A stretch of DNA of 64,000 nucleotides from Tepidicaulis marinus (GCF_000739695.1 NZ_BBIO01000007.1:1-64000), one strand, 5' to 3'. Shown: positions 43,870 through 52,018, counted from the first letter of the stretch. Numbers and translations: made by a program. Notes: generated by a model from the letters alone, not told the origin.

Positions 43870-44406
43870 GTGCAGGAAGCACAGTTCACGCAGTCGCAGG
43901 ATGGATACAGGGGCTTTCGCTCCCAGTTACCGCTGCCTGAATTGCAGAAGCTCTTCGATTATTGGCTGGCGCGCCACCCGGACGGCGCGCTTCCCAGCCG
44001 CGCCGACATCGACCCGGTTCATATCCCCTCTTTGTTGCCCGGCATTTGCCTGATGGAAATCAGCCATCCCGATCTCAAGGCCAAAGTCCGCCTGGCCGGC
44101 ACGCGCCTGCGTGAGGGGTACGGCATGGAGCTGACGGGCCGGATGCTCGATGAGGCCCTGCCGCCCGGCGAGGCGCGGTATTGGCAGGCGGTGGCGCACC
44201 GCGTGGCCGTGCAGCGCAAGCCCGCTTATGGCGTCACGCGCAATGTCGGGGAGGACCGGCCGACCTTTCATCAGGTCTGGCTGCGCTTGCCGCTGGCCGG
44301 CGAAAATGGCGAAGTGGCGATGATGATCGGCTATGACGCCTTCCTGCTTTCCAAAAAGGCGGATGCGCTGGTCAAGGATCCCGGTAAGATCGTCCAGATC
44401 GCTTGA
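43870..44406 (+). CDS. PAS_5-type (DUF1788-like) regulatory protein
   Basis: 178 aa from GTG 43870, preceded by CGGAGGAGAG; the frame open to 43819 is not needed. A single PAS-like domain of the alphaproteobacterial PF07310 type: LFDYWLARHPDGALPSRADIDPVHIPSLLPGICLMEI, then VRLAGTRLREGYGMELTGRMLDEALPPGEARYW and a C-terminal strand pair. These proteins carry a sensory fold alone, with no output domain, and are numerous in stalked and budding alphaproteobacteria. Cytosolic; the ligand is unknown. Confidence 0.82.
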   Translation: MQEAQFTQSQDGYRGFRSQLPLPELQKLFDYWLARHPDGALPSRADIDPVHIPSLLPGICLMEISHPDLKAKVRLAGTRLREGYGMELTGRMLDEALPPGEARYWQAVAHRVAVQRKPAYGVTRNVGEDRPTFHQVWLRLPLAGENGEVAMMIGYDAFLLSKKADALVKDPGKIVQIA

Positions 44407-44496
44407 AACCTGGCTCTCCCGCCCGCACGCTTGCAAGCATGGCGGCGGGGAGCCCGTGTCCTTGGGGACCGGGGGGCTCGCAATGGGGATATTGTC

Positions 44497-45024
44497 ATGA
44501 TGTATCGGCGCGGCGCCATTAAAGGCCGTTCTTTTTCTTTTACCGCTTTCTTGCTGCTGGTCTTACTGGCCTCTGCTTTCGCTCTTTCAGGACCGGGCGT
44601 AGTGCCTGCCGCCCATGCCGCTGCCGCCCATGCCTCCGTCGCACAGGCGCGCATCGAAGAAGGGGTGAAGGAAGTTGGCCCGCGCGATGCCGCCCGCTTC
44701 AAAGTCGATGCTCCGGCAGATCAGGCAAGCGAGTTTGCCGGCCGCTGCACGCTGAGCGCTGTCGGCGGCTCTGTCAATGTGGCGGTGGACGGTGTGCATT
44801 ACGTGCCGCTATCGGCGCCCGCCATCGGCGATGTGCTGACGCTGCAGCCCGGCGAAAGCCGTACCTATGAAATGACCGGCACCTTTGCGCCGAATGAGCG
44901 CGGCGATGCCGAGATCGCTTTCATCTTCAATGGCTCGCCTGCCGGGTTCTGCTTTCCCGGCCAGCAATGCGCCAAGGCGGCGGAAGGCGCAACCGCGCTG
45001 CGGGCCGAGTGCACGAACAGGTAA
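44497..45024 (+). CDS. secreted hypothetical protein with cysteine pairs
   Basis: 175 aa from ATG 44497 (a second ATG follows at once), with GGGGA upstream. A long signal peptide (hydrophobic SFTAFLLLVLLASAFAL, alanine-rich cleavage region near 45). The mature domain, about 125 residues, is beta-rich by pattern: GRCTLSAVGGSVNVAVDGVHYVPLSAPAIGDVLTLQPGESRTYEMTGTF, ending in NGSPAGFCFPGQQCAK. Three or four cysteines could form disulfides. I do not recognise a family. It is 9 bases from the large membrane-anchored gene that follows, so they likely form one operon. Confidence 0.65.
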   Translation: MMYRRGAIKGRSFSFTAFLLLVLLASAFALSGPGVVPAAHAAAAHASVAQARIEEGVKEVGPRDAARFKVDAPADQASEFAGRCTLSAVGGSVNVAVDGVHYVPLSAPAIGDVLTLQPGESRTYEMTGTFAPNERGDAEIAFIFNGSPAGFCFPGQQCAKAAEGATALRAECTNR

Positions 45025-45033
45025 TGGCGTCGG

Positions 45034-46998
45034 GTGAACGGTAAGATGCGTGGCAGGCTCGGGTATGCGGCACTCGCCGCCGGCGTTTTTGTCGCCGGGC
45101 TCACGCTTACTTGGGCCATTTTGTTTTTCGTTATCGGGCGCGGTGTCCCGAACGGTCCTGAGCTTCAGCAAAATCTCGGCTCCCCTGCGACGCGCAGGCT
45201 CGGCGCCGAACTGGAAGAGGCGCTCGCCGCCGCCGCGCGTCTGCGCGAAGGCCAGGGGCGCGAGGCGAAGGGCGAGCTTGCGGGCGGTGCCTGTCCCGCT
45301 TGCACCGGCACCTGGAAGAGCGTGCGCTTTTTCGAGGAAGAGGCGCGGCGCGCCATGGGCCAGGTCCGCCGCCTTGAAACGCGGATGAACGAAGCCCCCG
45401 GGCCCGGCGATGCCGCCGCCGAGGAGGGGCGCCTTGCCGGGCAATTGGCTGCGGCGCAGGAAACGGCGGGCGTTTCCGTTCTCGCCTACCGGCATTTTCT
45501 GGGTGCTTTCGAGCAGTGCCGCCTCGATGCAGGCTGCGGCGGGAGCGGGCAGAGCGTGCCTGCCGCCTTTTCCTGCCGCGCCGACGAGCCGCTTTTGCGC
45601 ACGGCGCTGGCCCGCGTCACGGCGCTGGCGGGTGCCATCGAAAAAGAAGCCGATGCCTGCAATCATCTTTCCTGTCCGGTGCTCGATTGCAAACCGGCCC
45701 GCGCCATGATGGACGATCTGGCCGTGGCCGAAGAAGCGCTGGTGGCGCTGGCGAACGGTGCGCCGATCAGCGCGAAATATACCCCTCACCCCGCCGAAAA
45801 CCGTTTGCAGACACTCGATGTATCCCGGGCGCTCGGCAAGCTGGAAGAACCGTTCAAGACGCTGGCGCGCGGCCCGGAAGATCCGCAAGCATGGGTGCAG
45901 GCGCAAGCGGAAGTGGGCGGGGTCGCCTCGGGCCTTTCGGAGTTTATCCGCGAGGCGGAGGAGAGCGATGAAGGCGATACGGTCTGGCGTTTGCGGGCCG
46001 TGGTGCTCTCTTTGTCGCGGGCACAGCGTTTCATGCAAGTGGCCGCCGAAGATCAGACCGCCCGCAGTCTCAGCCTCAAGGCGCTTGCCGATGCCATGCT
46101 GAATGGCGGGCGTTTGGCGGCGAGCCTGCATGTAAGGGATGCAGCGCCTGCGCCGCAAAAGACCGGTGACGGGATTTGCGCGGCTGCCGATCTTCTTGCC
46201 GCGCTGCATGCGGTCAAAGCGGCGCGCGCCGGCTACCGGCTTTGCTGGGAACGTTCGACCTGCAAGGCGCCGGAGCCGGACGAGATAAAAGAGGCGGAAG
46301 AGGCCAAGCGCCCGATCCGCACGCCCGCCGCCGCGCTTGAGGCGCTGGTGCGCGGGCTCGAGCTCGATCCGCGCCGCTCGCTTGCCGCCGGCGTGCGCCC
46401 GGCGCCTGCGCCGCAGCTTTCCTTGCAGCGCGAAGAATATAAGGAAGGCGAGGTGATCCGCGTCGATCCGGATTTCGGCCCCGGCATGTGCCTGGCCGAT
46501 GGCGGCTATCTCAGTCTCAATGCGCCAAGCGCTCCGGATACGGAGCAAAAATATGCGCTGAGCGATGCGCCCGGCGGCGCGCTGCTATTTGCGCCGGAAG
46601 AGCCGGGCGAACATGAGCTTGGCGCTTATGCCAGCCTTGAACATGGCGGCGGGCTTTTGGCCGCGCGGCGCTTCGAGGTGACGCCGCTGCCCGATACATG
46701 CGAGGGCTTTACCGGCCTCTGGCAAACGGATGTGGGCGAGCTGCATCTGATCGAGCGGGACGGCGCGGTAACCGGCAGCTACCGGCGCGAGGCGGGCATG
46801 CGTCCCGGTTTCGTCATTGGCGAGGTTGAGGGAAGCCGTTTCGAGGGTACCTGGATTTCCGAAATCGCGCGCGGCGATGCGGAGTTCGTGCTCGATGAAG
46901 AAGGCCAGTCCTTCACCGGGCGCTGGTCGCTGGAGCATGATGCGCGCGCCGGGGGCGTGTGGAACGGCGCCTGCGCGCTGCCCCGGGAAGAAAACTGA
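45034..46998 (+). CDS. large membrane-anchored protein with C-terminal beta domain, unknown
   Basis: 654 aa starting at GTG 45034 or ATG 45046. One N-terminal membrane helix (about 10-35), then a mostly helical, acidic, cysteine-containing region (about 45-430; CPAC at 87-90, CGGSGQ, CNHLSCPVLDC, ICAAAD, LCWERSTC), then two beta-rich modules (about 440-555, and 560-654 starting CEGFTGLWQTDVGELHLIERDGAVTGSYR). The last module has the repeated G-x-W/F-x-G-x-Y pattern of lipocalin-like or Tricorn-like small barrels found at the end of other exported proteins. Periplasmic display from the inner membrane is inferred. I know no described homologue. Confidence 0.68.
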   Translation: MNGKMRGRLGYAALAAGVFVAGLTLTWAILFFVIGRGVPNGPELQQNLGSPATRRLGAELEEALAAAARLREGQGREAKGELAGGACPACTGTWKSVRFFEEEARRAMGQVRRLETRMNEAPGPGDAAAEEGRLAGQLAAAQETAGVSVLAYRHFLGAFEQCRLDAGCGGSGQSVPAAFSCRADEPLLRTALARVTALAGAIEKEADACNHLSCPVLDCKPARAMMDDLAVAEEALVALANGAPISAKYTPHPAENRLQTLDVSRALGKLEEPFKTLARGPEDPQAWVQAQAEVGGVASGLSEFIREAEESDEGDTVWRLRAVVLSLSRAQRFMQVAAEDQTARSLSLKALADAMLNGGRLAASLHVRDAAPAPQKTGDGICAAADLLAALHAVKAARAGYRLCWERSTCKAPEPDEIKEAEEAKRPIRTPAAALEALVRGLELDPRRSLAAGVRPAPAPQLSLQREEYKEGEVIRVDPDFGPGMCLADGGYLSLNAPSAPDTEQKYALSDAPGGALLFAPEEPGEHELGAYASLEHGGGLLAARRFEVTPLPDTCEGFTGLWQTDVGELHLIERDGAVTGSYRREAGMRPGFVIGEVEGSRFEGTWISEIARGDAEFVLDEEGQSFTGRWSLEHDARAGGVWNGACALPREEN

Positions 46999-47016
46999 AG
47001 AAAGAAAACCGAGTCT

Positions 47017-47583
47017 TCAAAGCGCCCGCACGGCCAGCACCGGCCGGGCCGCCCAGGAAAGTGCTGCCGCCCGAGAGGCTTCTCCATCGCCAAGCGGCAC
47101 GAGAAGATAAGGCGCATCGCTTTCAGGCATGGGCACGAGCCGGGCAAGGCGCACCCGGCCATCTTCAAGCCCGGCAAGGCAGAGACGGTTGTGAAGCTGG
47201 CCGGTCTGAAAGGAGGGCAGGCGGTCGGCGATCAGCACTTCGCCCGCTTTAAAGCCGCCTTGATCCGCGCCGATCAACACCTGCACCGGATCGGCAAGCG
47301 GCACCTCGCCGAGTAATCCCGCAATATCGGGCAGCGTGCCCGGCACCGCCCAGCCATCGGCGCGGATATGGCCGAGCGCCTTCATGGCGGGGCGGGGGCG
47401 CTCCTCGATCAACTCCCCCGTCCGCGCGCCCAGCGCCTTGGCAATCCGCGTCAGCCAATCGGCGGAAAGGCGGATATCGGCGCTTTCCAGCCGGGAGATG
47501 GTGGCAACGCTCGTCTCCAGCCGGCGCGCCAGTTCCGCCTGGGTCATGCCCTGTGCCTTGCGCAACTGGCGGATGTTGTTCAT
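47017..47583 (-). CDS. XRE-family regulator with C-terminal S24/beta-like domain
   Basis: 188 aa. HTH_3 at 1-60 (IRQLRKAQGMTQAELARRLETSVATISRLESADIRLSADWLTRIAKAL). The C-terminal part (about 85-185: VQVLIGADQGGFKAGEVLIADRLPSFQTGQLHNRLCLAGLEDGRVRLARLVPMPE) has the GD-hinge and strand order seen in LexA/CI-type peptidase-like domains, but the Ser/Lys catalytic dyad is not evident. It is divergent from the DnaA-like gene across 231 bases and may control it. A possible operator pair is AACTTA (47686) and TAAGTT (47715). Confidence 0.8.
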   Translation of the reverse strand: MNNIRQLRKAQGMTQAELARRLETSVATISRLESADIRLSADWLTRIAKALGARTGELIEERPRPAMKALGHIRADGWAVPGTLPDIAGLLGEVPLADPVQVLIGADQGGFKAGEVLIADRLPSFQTGQLHNRLCLAGLEDGRVRLARLVPMPESDAPYLLVPLGDGEASRAAALSWAARPVLAVRAL

Positions 47584-47685
47584 GGCCTTGTCCTCATCTG
47601 TCTGCCCCGCGCCTGTCCGCCCTGCCGGCCAGCGCGCCCTGTCTGGCCGGCCCGGCCTTTCCGCAGGTGTTTGGGAAATTTGCGT

Positions 47686-47720
47686 AACTTATCCCCGCTG
47701 CCTTGCGCACTACGTAAGTT
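47686..47720. promoter_or_regulatory. inverted AACTTA/TAAGTT pair in the XRE/DnaA-like divergon
   Basis: The 6-mers at 47686-47691 and 47715-47720 face each other in similar contexts (GCGTAACTTA and ACGTAAGTTT), 29 bases apart. It is a candidate site for the adjacent XRE repressor; the arms are short. Confidence 0.35.
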
Positions 47721-47814
47721 TTACCTTGGAGTGCGCTCATGTTCCCTATATGTTCTTTATCGGCAATAGGGGGAATGAGCAACCGGTTTTCCAGGGTAGG
47801 AGGTCTGAACGCGT

Positions 47815-48363
47815 ATGGAACCTGTCAAAAACCAAGTCAGAAAAGCCAATCGTCCCGCCATTTCCCCATCCATTTCCCCATCCATTTCCCCGTCGGTATT
47901 GTCACCGGCCAGGCCGCCATCCAGGCCGCCCTTCCTGATGACCTCTGCCCGCCATGCTCAGCGCGAGCGGGCCTTTCGCCTGGCGCAATTGACCAAGCAG
48001 GCGGTTTCTCATGCCTGGGCCGTGCCCGAGGATGAATTGCGCGCCGCCACAAGGCGCAGGGCCCCTGTGGCCACGGCGCGGCAGATCGCCATGTATCTGT
48101 GCCATGTGGTGTTCGGGCTGAGCTTTGCGGAAGTGGGCCGCCAGTTTTACCGGGACCGCACCACTGTCGCTTATGCCTGTGAGTGTATCGAGGACCGGCG
48201 CGACGATGCCGAGTTCGATCTGATGCTGGACAGGATCGAGCTGGCGGTGCGCGCCGTCTCCGCGCTTGGTGAGCGGCCGGTGCCGCAAAGCAGGCGCCCG
48301 CGCGCCGCCTGCATGCCCGCCTTTGCCGGTACTGTGCAAAAGGGAGGGTCGCATCATGCCTGA
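47815..48363 (+). CDS. free-standing DnaA domain IV (DNA-binding) protein
   Basis: 182 aa. Only the DnaA C-terminal helix-turn-helix is present: ATARQIAMYLCHVVFGLSFAEVGRQFYRDRTTVAYACECIEDRRDD at about 85-130 aligns with the DnaA signature in which RDHTTV contacts the DnaA box; here it reads RDRTTV. There is no AAA+ domain. The start region has an SISP repeat from 12-bp duplications; ATG 47815 has AGGAGG 13 bases upstream, rather far, and ATG 47938 is an alternative. It overlaps the DUF6456 gene by 8 bases. Such proteins could compete for DnaA boxes or act as transcription factors; this is inference. Confidence 0.82.
   Translation: MEPVKNQVRKANRPAISPSISPSISPSVLSPARPPSRPPFLMTSARHAQRERAFRLAQLTKQAVSHAWAVPEDELRAATRRRAPVATARQIAMYLCHVVFGLSFAEVGRQFYRDRTTVAYACECIEDRRDDAEFDLMLDRIELAVRAVSALGERPVPQSRRPRAACMPAFAGTVQKGGSHHA
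47858..47891 (+). repeat. 12-bp tandem repeat encoding SISP
   Basis: CCATTTCCCCAT is repeated at 47858-47869 and 47870-47881, with a partial third copy to 47891. In frame it gives SISPSISPSISP near the N-terminus of the DnaA-like protein. Confidence 0.9.
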
Positions 48364-49270
48364 GCCTCATACCCGCGCTCCTTCCGGCGCTCGTTCTGGT
48401 TTCCCTTCGCAGGCGCAAGCGCGCCCGGCGATTGCCCGGGGCGAGCTGGAACGGGAGGCAAGGCGCATCTTCCGCCGTTTGCAGGAAGAAGGCGCCCATC
48501 TCATGCCGCTTGAAAAAGACGAGGCAGGGCTCTTCGTTGCCCGCAACCGGTGGGCGAAGCCTGTCATGCGGGTCCCGCTGCGCCTGCTTGCCGCTTTTTT
48601 GGCGGAAGACTGGCTGAGCGCGAGCGCTGCCCATGCCAGTTCCGCTCATGGAAGAGCGGGCGGGCCGGAGAATGAAGGCCCGCCGCTTGCCCTTTACCGG
48701 CTCTCCGAGGCAGGTCTTGCCTGGTACCGGCGCAGCCTCGCGCCGGAAGATGGCTTTCGCGCCCAGCATCAATTGCGGGTGCGCGAAAAACTCACCGGTG
48801 CGGCGCAAACGGAGGCGCCCGTCACGCTCAATGCCGGAGAAAGCCCGCTTGGCTGGCTGCGCCGGCGGCGGGGACGGGGCGGCGCGCCCTTTATCGATGA
48901 GGCGCAATATGAAGCGGGCGAGAAGCTGCGGCGGGATTTCACGCTGGCAGCGCTCACCCCTTCCGTCACGCGGGACTGGTCCATGGCACTGCCGAGCGAG
49001 GCGCGGCAGAAAGGCTCTTACCGCCAGGGCGAGATCAGCGATAGGGCGCTCGAAGCGCGGCGGCGTTTTGAAGCCGCGCTGGCGGAAGCCGGGCCCGGCC
49101 TTTCGGATCTTCTCATCGAAGTGTGCTGCCATTTGCAGGGGCTGGAAAGCGCCGAGCGCGGCTTCGGCTGGCCCCAGCGCAGCGGCAAAGTGGTGCTGAG
49201 GCTGGCGCTTGAAAGGCTGGCCCTCCATTACGGATTGCGCAGAAAAGAAGGAAGCGGGAAAAGGCTCTAG
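48356..49270 (+). CDS. DUF6456 domain protein
   Basis: 304 aa from ATG 48356, with GGGAGG upstream. The DUF6456 region occupies about 150-290: ESPLGWLRRRRGRGGAPFIDEAQYEAGEKLRRDFTLAALTPSVTRDWS, then GLSDLLIEVCCHLQGLESAERGFGWPQRSGKVVLRLALERLALHYGL. The last segment has the look of a DNA-binding helix bundle. The N-terminal 120 residues contain a possible winged fold (LEREARRIFRRLQEEGAHLMPLEKDEAGLF). It is translationally coupled to the DnaA-IV protein, so a joint role in DNA binding is likely but undefined. The downstream SufE gene is convergent, 6 bases away. Confidence 0.78.
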   Translation: MPEPHTRAPSGARSGFPSQAQARPAIARGELEREARRIFRRLQEEGAHLMPLEKDEAGLFVARNRWAKPVMRVPLRLLAAFLAEDWLSASAAHASSAHGRAGGPENEGPPLALYRLSEAGLAWYRRSLAPEDGFRAQHQLRVREKLTGAAQTEAPVTLNAGESPLGWLRRRRGRGGAPFIDEAQYEAGEKLRRDFTLAALTPSVTRDWSMALPSEARQKGSYRQGEISDRALEARRRFEAALAEAGPGLSDLLIEVCCHLQGLESAERGFGWPQRSGKVVLRLALERLALHYGLRRKEGSGKRL

Positions 49271-49276
49271 CGGAGC

Positions 49277-49708
49277 TTAGGCGGGCTGGGCGCCGGCAAT
49301 GGCCGCCGTTGCGTCCGCCCGCGCCCGGTTCACCATGGAATAAAGCCCGTTGGAGCGCTGCGGGCTCAAATGCTCATCGAGGCCGAGTTTGGAGAACACC
49401 TCTTTGGCATCGATGGCCAGAATTTCTTCCGGGGATTTGCCCGAATACATTTCCAGAAGAATGGCGATCAGGCCTTTGACGATATGCGCATCGGAATCGC
49501 CGCGGAAGAGCACCTTGGTCTTGCCTTGCTCTTCGGCGATTTCCGAAACGAGCCAGACCTGGCTGACACAGCCTTGCACTTTCGTCTCGCTATTGTGCTC
49601 GGCCTCGGAAAGCGGCGCGAGCCCCTTGCCGAGTTCGATGACATAGCGGTAGCGGTCCTCCCAATCGTCGAGGAACGCAAAATCTTCCAAAAGGCTTTCA
49701 ATGCTCAT
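49277..49708 (-). CDS. sufE: SufE-family cysteine desulfuration protein
   Basis: 143 aa from ATG 49708; the frame open to 49933 is not coding upstream. SufE receives persulfide sulfur from the desulfurase SufS for iron-sulfur cluster assembly. The acceptor cysteine is Cys47 in ETKVQGCVSQVWLV. Other family marks are EDFAFLDDWEDRYRYVIELG at the start and FRGDSDAHIVKGLIAILLEMYSGKSPEEIL. No suf genes adjoin, as is common for sufE in this group. The C-terminus LSPQRSNGLYSMVNRAR is typical. Confidence 0.92.
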   Translation of the reverse strand: MSIESLLEDFAFLDDWEDRYRYVIELGKGLAPLSEAEHNSETKVQGCVSQVWLVSEIAEEQGKTKVLFRGDSDAHIVKGLIAILLEMYSGKSPEEILAIDAKEVFSKLGLDEHLSPQRSNGLYSMVNRARADATAAIAGAQPA

Positions 49709-49801
49709 TCTGACGGGCCGAAATTGTGCAAAAGGCACAGCACATGGCTGTGCCCCTGACATAGTCCCTGGGCGCGGCAAAGGCAACCGGGCGGTAATGT
49801 C

Positions 49802-49864
49802 CCTAATAGCGCTGCGGGCGTGCCTAGTAACGCTGTGGGCGGGCCTAGTAACGCTGTGGGCGGG
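49802..49864. repeat. 21-bp repeat, three copies, containing a stop codon
   Basis: Units at 49802-49822, 49823-49843 and 49844-49864; the last two are identical and the first differs at four bases. The unit at 49844-49864 encodes the last residues (RPQRY) and TAG stop of the DUF5330-like gene; the other two lie just beyond it, each repeating the stop in the same frame. Confidence 0.92.
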
Positions 49865-50384
49865 GAAGCGGGACCGGCCCTTCGGCGGTTTGCACCCGCC
49901 GCCAGATGACGTCCGGGTCGTCCACGCCTTCATTCACGGCCGCGCCGATCAGCTCCAGCCCCTTCAGGCCGTAATGCTCGGCCTGGGCCCGCACGAAATT
50001 GGCGGTCGTTACCGCAGTGTCGCAAACCTGCGGATTGCGGTCGCAAAATTCCATCAGATCGCCGATTGCCTGGCCCGTGGCACGGGCCAGCTGCAAGGCA
50101 TGGGCAAGCTTGTCGCCGGTTGCGATAGGCATGTCGCTTGCCGGGTCGATCGGGGTGCTGGCATAGGAGCCGTCCGTACCATTGCTGACCGTCTCATAAC
50201 CATAAGCGTCCCCGCCGGAGCCATAGGCGTCCTCTCCGGGCCGGTAAGCGGCGGGCAGGGGCCGGTAATCTTCGTTTTGGGCAGCGGAGAAGCCGTGCCC
50301 GGCGCGTGTCGGCGCAGAGCCTTCGCCCGTGGGCAGAAGGAAGGCCAAGACAGCAATCCAGAATATGGCTCGCAGAATAAACAT
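49845..50384 (-). CDS. DUF5330-like exported protein
   Basis: 179 aa from ATG 50384 (GAGAG upstream; a GTG lies one codon earlier). It begins MFILRAIFWIAVLAFLLP, a signal anchor typical of the alphaproteobacterial DUF5330 group, followed by a low-complexity GEDAYGSGGDAYGY stretch. The conserved core is LARATGQAIGDLMEFCDRNPQVCDTAVTTANFVRAQAEHYGLKGLEL, with two cysteines that could pair. Function unknown; periplasmic. Its 3' end has been tandemly triplicated (21-bp units), leaving two extra stop-containing copies downstream. Family assignment is from memory of the N-terminus and cysteine pattern. Confidence 0.68.
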   Translation of the reverse strand: MFILRAIFWIAVLAFLLPTGEGSAPTRAGHGFSAAQNEDYRPLPAAYRPGEDAYGSGGDAYGYETVSNGTDGSYASTPIDPASDMPIATGDKLAHALQLARATGQAIGDLMEFCDRNPQVCDTAVTTANFVRAQAEHYGLKGLELIGAAVNEGVDDPDVIWRRVQTAEGPVPLPRPQRY

Positions 50385-50747
50385 CACTCTCGCTGCTTCT
50401 TCTCGGGTTAACCGATATCTCAGCGTAAAAGCGGGAAACTGAGCCAGTCTTAAGCACTTTGTTAAAATTCAAAGCACCCGGACTTAAGTTGGGAAAACTA
50501 TGTTCTTTAGCTAGCAAAGACTCAAGGAAACTCGCTTAAGTCGATGTAGTTTTTCGCAAAAAACGAAAAGTATTTGAAAGGCTTTTGCTTCAAATGCCGT
50601 GAAAATTTTAAAGACCCGCCCCCGTTTTGCTTCCTGTAAAGGACGATGACAAGGCGCTGCGGTAATAAAGATTAACGGGCAAAAGAAAACCGCGCGTCAA
50701 CCAAGGTTAACGCGCGGCGGGATCGGGATACCGGTAAGAAGAAAAGC
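50385..50747. other. AT-rich intergenic region
   Basis: About 360 bases without a gene. It holds the upstream lipoprotein gene's terminator (50681-50717), the inverted repeat TTTTCG/CGAAAA at 50551-50569, and three CTTAAG sites (50450, 50484, 50535). The DUF5330-like promoter must lie here, but no hexamer pair is convincing. Confidence 0.55.
50681..50717 (-). terminator. rho-independent terminator of the lipoprotein gene
   Basis: Arms CCGCGCGT (50690-50697) and ACGCGCGG (50710-50717), with an inner AACC/GGTT pair, followed on the minus strand by TTTTCTTTT. It lies 31 bases past the stop at 50748. Confidence 0.88.
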
Positions 50748-51818
50748 TTATTCTTCTTTCGCTTTCAGGCGGGCGCTGCGGGGCAGCACTTTTGCCCAGC
50801 AGGCGCGCACATCTTCCAGCCCGTGCTTGCCCGTGCACCAGGCTTCCTCGGAGGGGAAGTGGGCGGCGGCCAGGCACTGATTGAGATTGAGCCGGGCCCA
50901 GCGCAGGCAGCGCGTGGAATTGGAATTGGCGGTAAAGCTGTCGATGAGCTGGGACTGGGCTTCCTGCTCGTCGATGACATGGCGCGCGGCCACGGCCAGA
51001 ACCTGCTCCATCAGCGGCGCGGAGGCGGCATGGGCGGTGGAAACCGGGCTGAATTCCCGTTTGATGGCCTCAAATACGCCGCGCCCTTCCTCCAGAGCGG
51101 CCGTATCGACCGTGCGCTCTTCGGGCAGCGGGGTGAGGCTGCCCCATTTTTTCGACTGGAAATCGCGGGCCGCTGTCAGGAAGCGCTGGCTGAGCGTCGC
51201 CATCTTCACATTATCGGCGGCGATCGTCTCGATCACGGCGGCGGTGGCAGAGCCTGCCCCGTCGATCCGGCGGGCATAAACGCCGCGCCCGCTCAAATTG
51301 GCAAGCACATTGTCGCGCCCTTCGGCGGCCACACGGGCCTGCACGCCGCGGGCAAAGGCCGGATCGCGCGCCGCGATCAGCGCCCGGTAGGCGATCCAGC
51401 CGCGCGCGATGCGTTTGGGCTCGGAATAGCGCAGCTGCTGCAGCACATGGCGCACTTGATTGGGGGTATTGAGTTTCAGCGTGCTCGCATCGTTCAGCAC
51501 GCTTTGAAAGACCGCATAATCCTGGGCAAAGCCATTGAGGCTCGTATCGCTCGGCAGCGGGCCGGATAGCGCGGCGACGCCTTGCGCCGGGCGCGGCTCG
51601 GGCAGGATAAAGACTTCCGTGCCGCTATCGGCGGGCGCGGGCAGGTTGACCTGCTGGCTTTTTTGTTGTGCCGGGCTCGTGCCGGCCGGCTGGGCGCTTC
51701 TGTCACCGTCAATGACGGCGCAGCCGCCAAGGGCCAGAAAGGCAACCCCGGTAATGGCAGCGCGGATGGAAAGAAAACCGGAAGAACCGCATCCGGCGGC
51801 GAAACGCGACTTCGTCAT
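50748..51818 (-). CDS. large lipoprotein of unknown function
   Basis: 356 aa from ATG 51818; a longer start at 51917 would bury the signal. The signal ends in the lipobox LALGGC (Cys33), after which a proline/glutamine-rich linker (about 40-75) leads to an all-helical domain with QDYAVFQSVLNDASTLKLNTPNQVRHVLQQLRYSEPKRIARGWIAYRALIAARDPAFARGVQ and a C-terminal cluster of cysteines (CLRWARLNLNQCLAAAHFPSEEAWCTGKHGLEDVRACW). I do not recognise the family. It has its own terminator, and TTCAATATT motifs upstream may be operators. Confidence 0.7.
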   Translation of the reverse strand: MTKSRFAAGCGSSGFLSIRAAITGVAFLALGGCAVIDGDRSAQPAGTSPAQQKSQQVNLPAPADSGTEVFILPEPRPAQGVAALSGPLPSDTSLNGFAQDYAVFQSVLNDASTLKLNTPNQVRHVLQQLRYSEPKRIARGWIAYRALIAARDPAFARGVQARVAAEGRDNVLANLSGRGVYARRIDGAGSATAAVIETIAADNVKMATLSQRFLTAARDFQSKKWGSLTPLPEERTVDTAALEEGRGVFEAIKREFSPVSTAHAASAPLMEQVLAVAARHVIDEQEAQSQLIDSFTANSNSTRCLRWARLNLNQCLAAAHFPSEEAWCTGKHGLEDVRACWAKVLPRSARLKAKEE

Positions 51819-51979
51819 ACCCGAAACCCCTCGAAAGGCTGTGCCCATGCCCCACGCAACAGCAATGCCAATTGCCCCCGATTCAATATTCATATCATGG
51901 TTGTGCGGATGGCGCATATATTAGTGTGAAGCTCCTGCCCGATGCAATTGCCAAAAAAGAACGCCCATAGCCGGCCTTA

Positions 51980-51991
51980 TTCAATATTGAA
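51980..51991. promoter_or_regulatory. 12-bp palindrome upstream of the lipoprotein gene
   Basis: TTCAATATTGAA is perfectly symmetrical, and its first nine bases recur at 51882-51890. The 98-base spacing suggests two sites for one regulator, though the AT-rich sequence could coincide by chance. Confidence 0.4.
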
Positions 51992-52018
51992 CGGCGGCAC
52001 TGTTTTGGGCCGGAATGC

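Noticed and set aside
44809-46548. 579-codon minus-strand frame
   Set aside because: Arginine/glycine/histidine-rich shadow antisense to the 654-aa anchored protein, with no start signal or domain.
47837-49228. 463-codon minus-strand frame
   Set aside because: Antisense to the DnaA-like and DUF6456 genes, whose domains and ribosome sites are convincing.
50450-50466. Possible CtrA box (TTAA...TTAA) upstream of the DUF5330-like gene
   Set aside because: The two TTAA units are 8 bases apart instead of the 7 required by the TTAA-N7-TTAA consensus.
50450-50540. Three CTTAAG sites as a novel repeated regulatory element
   Set aside because: The hexamer also occurs in coding sequence (near 12374 and 35461) and in other gaps, so the cluster may be chance in AT-rich DNA.
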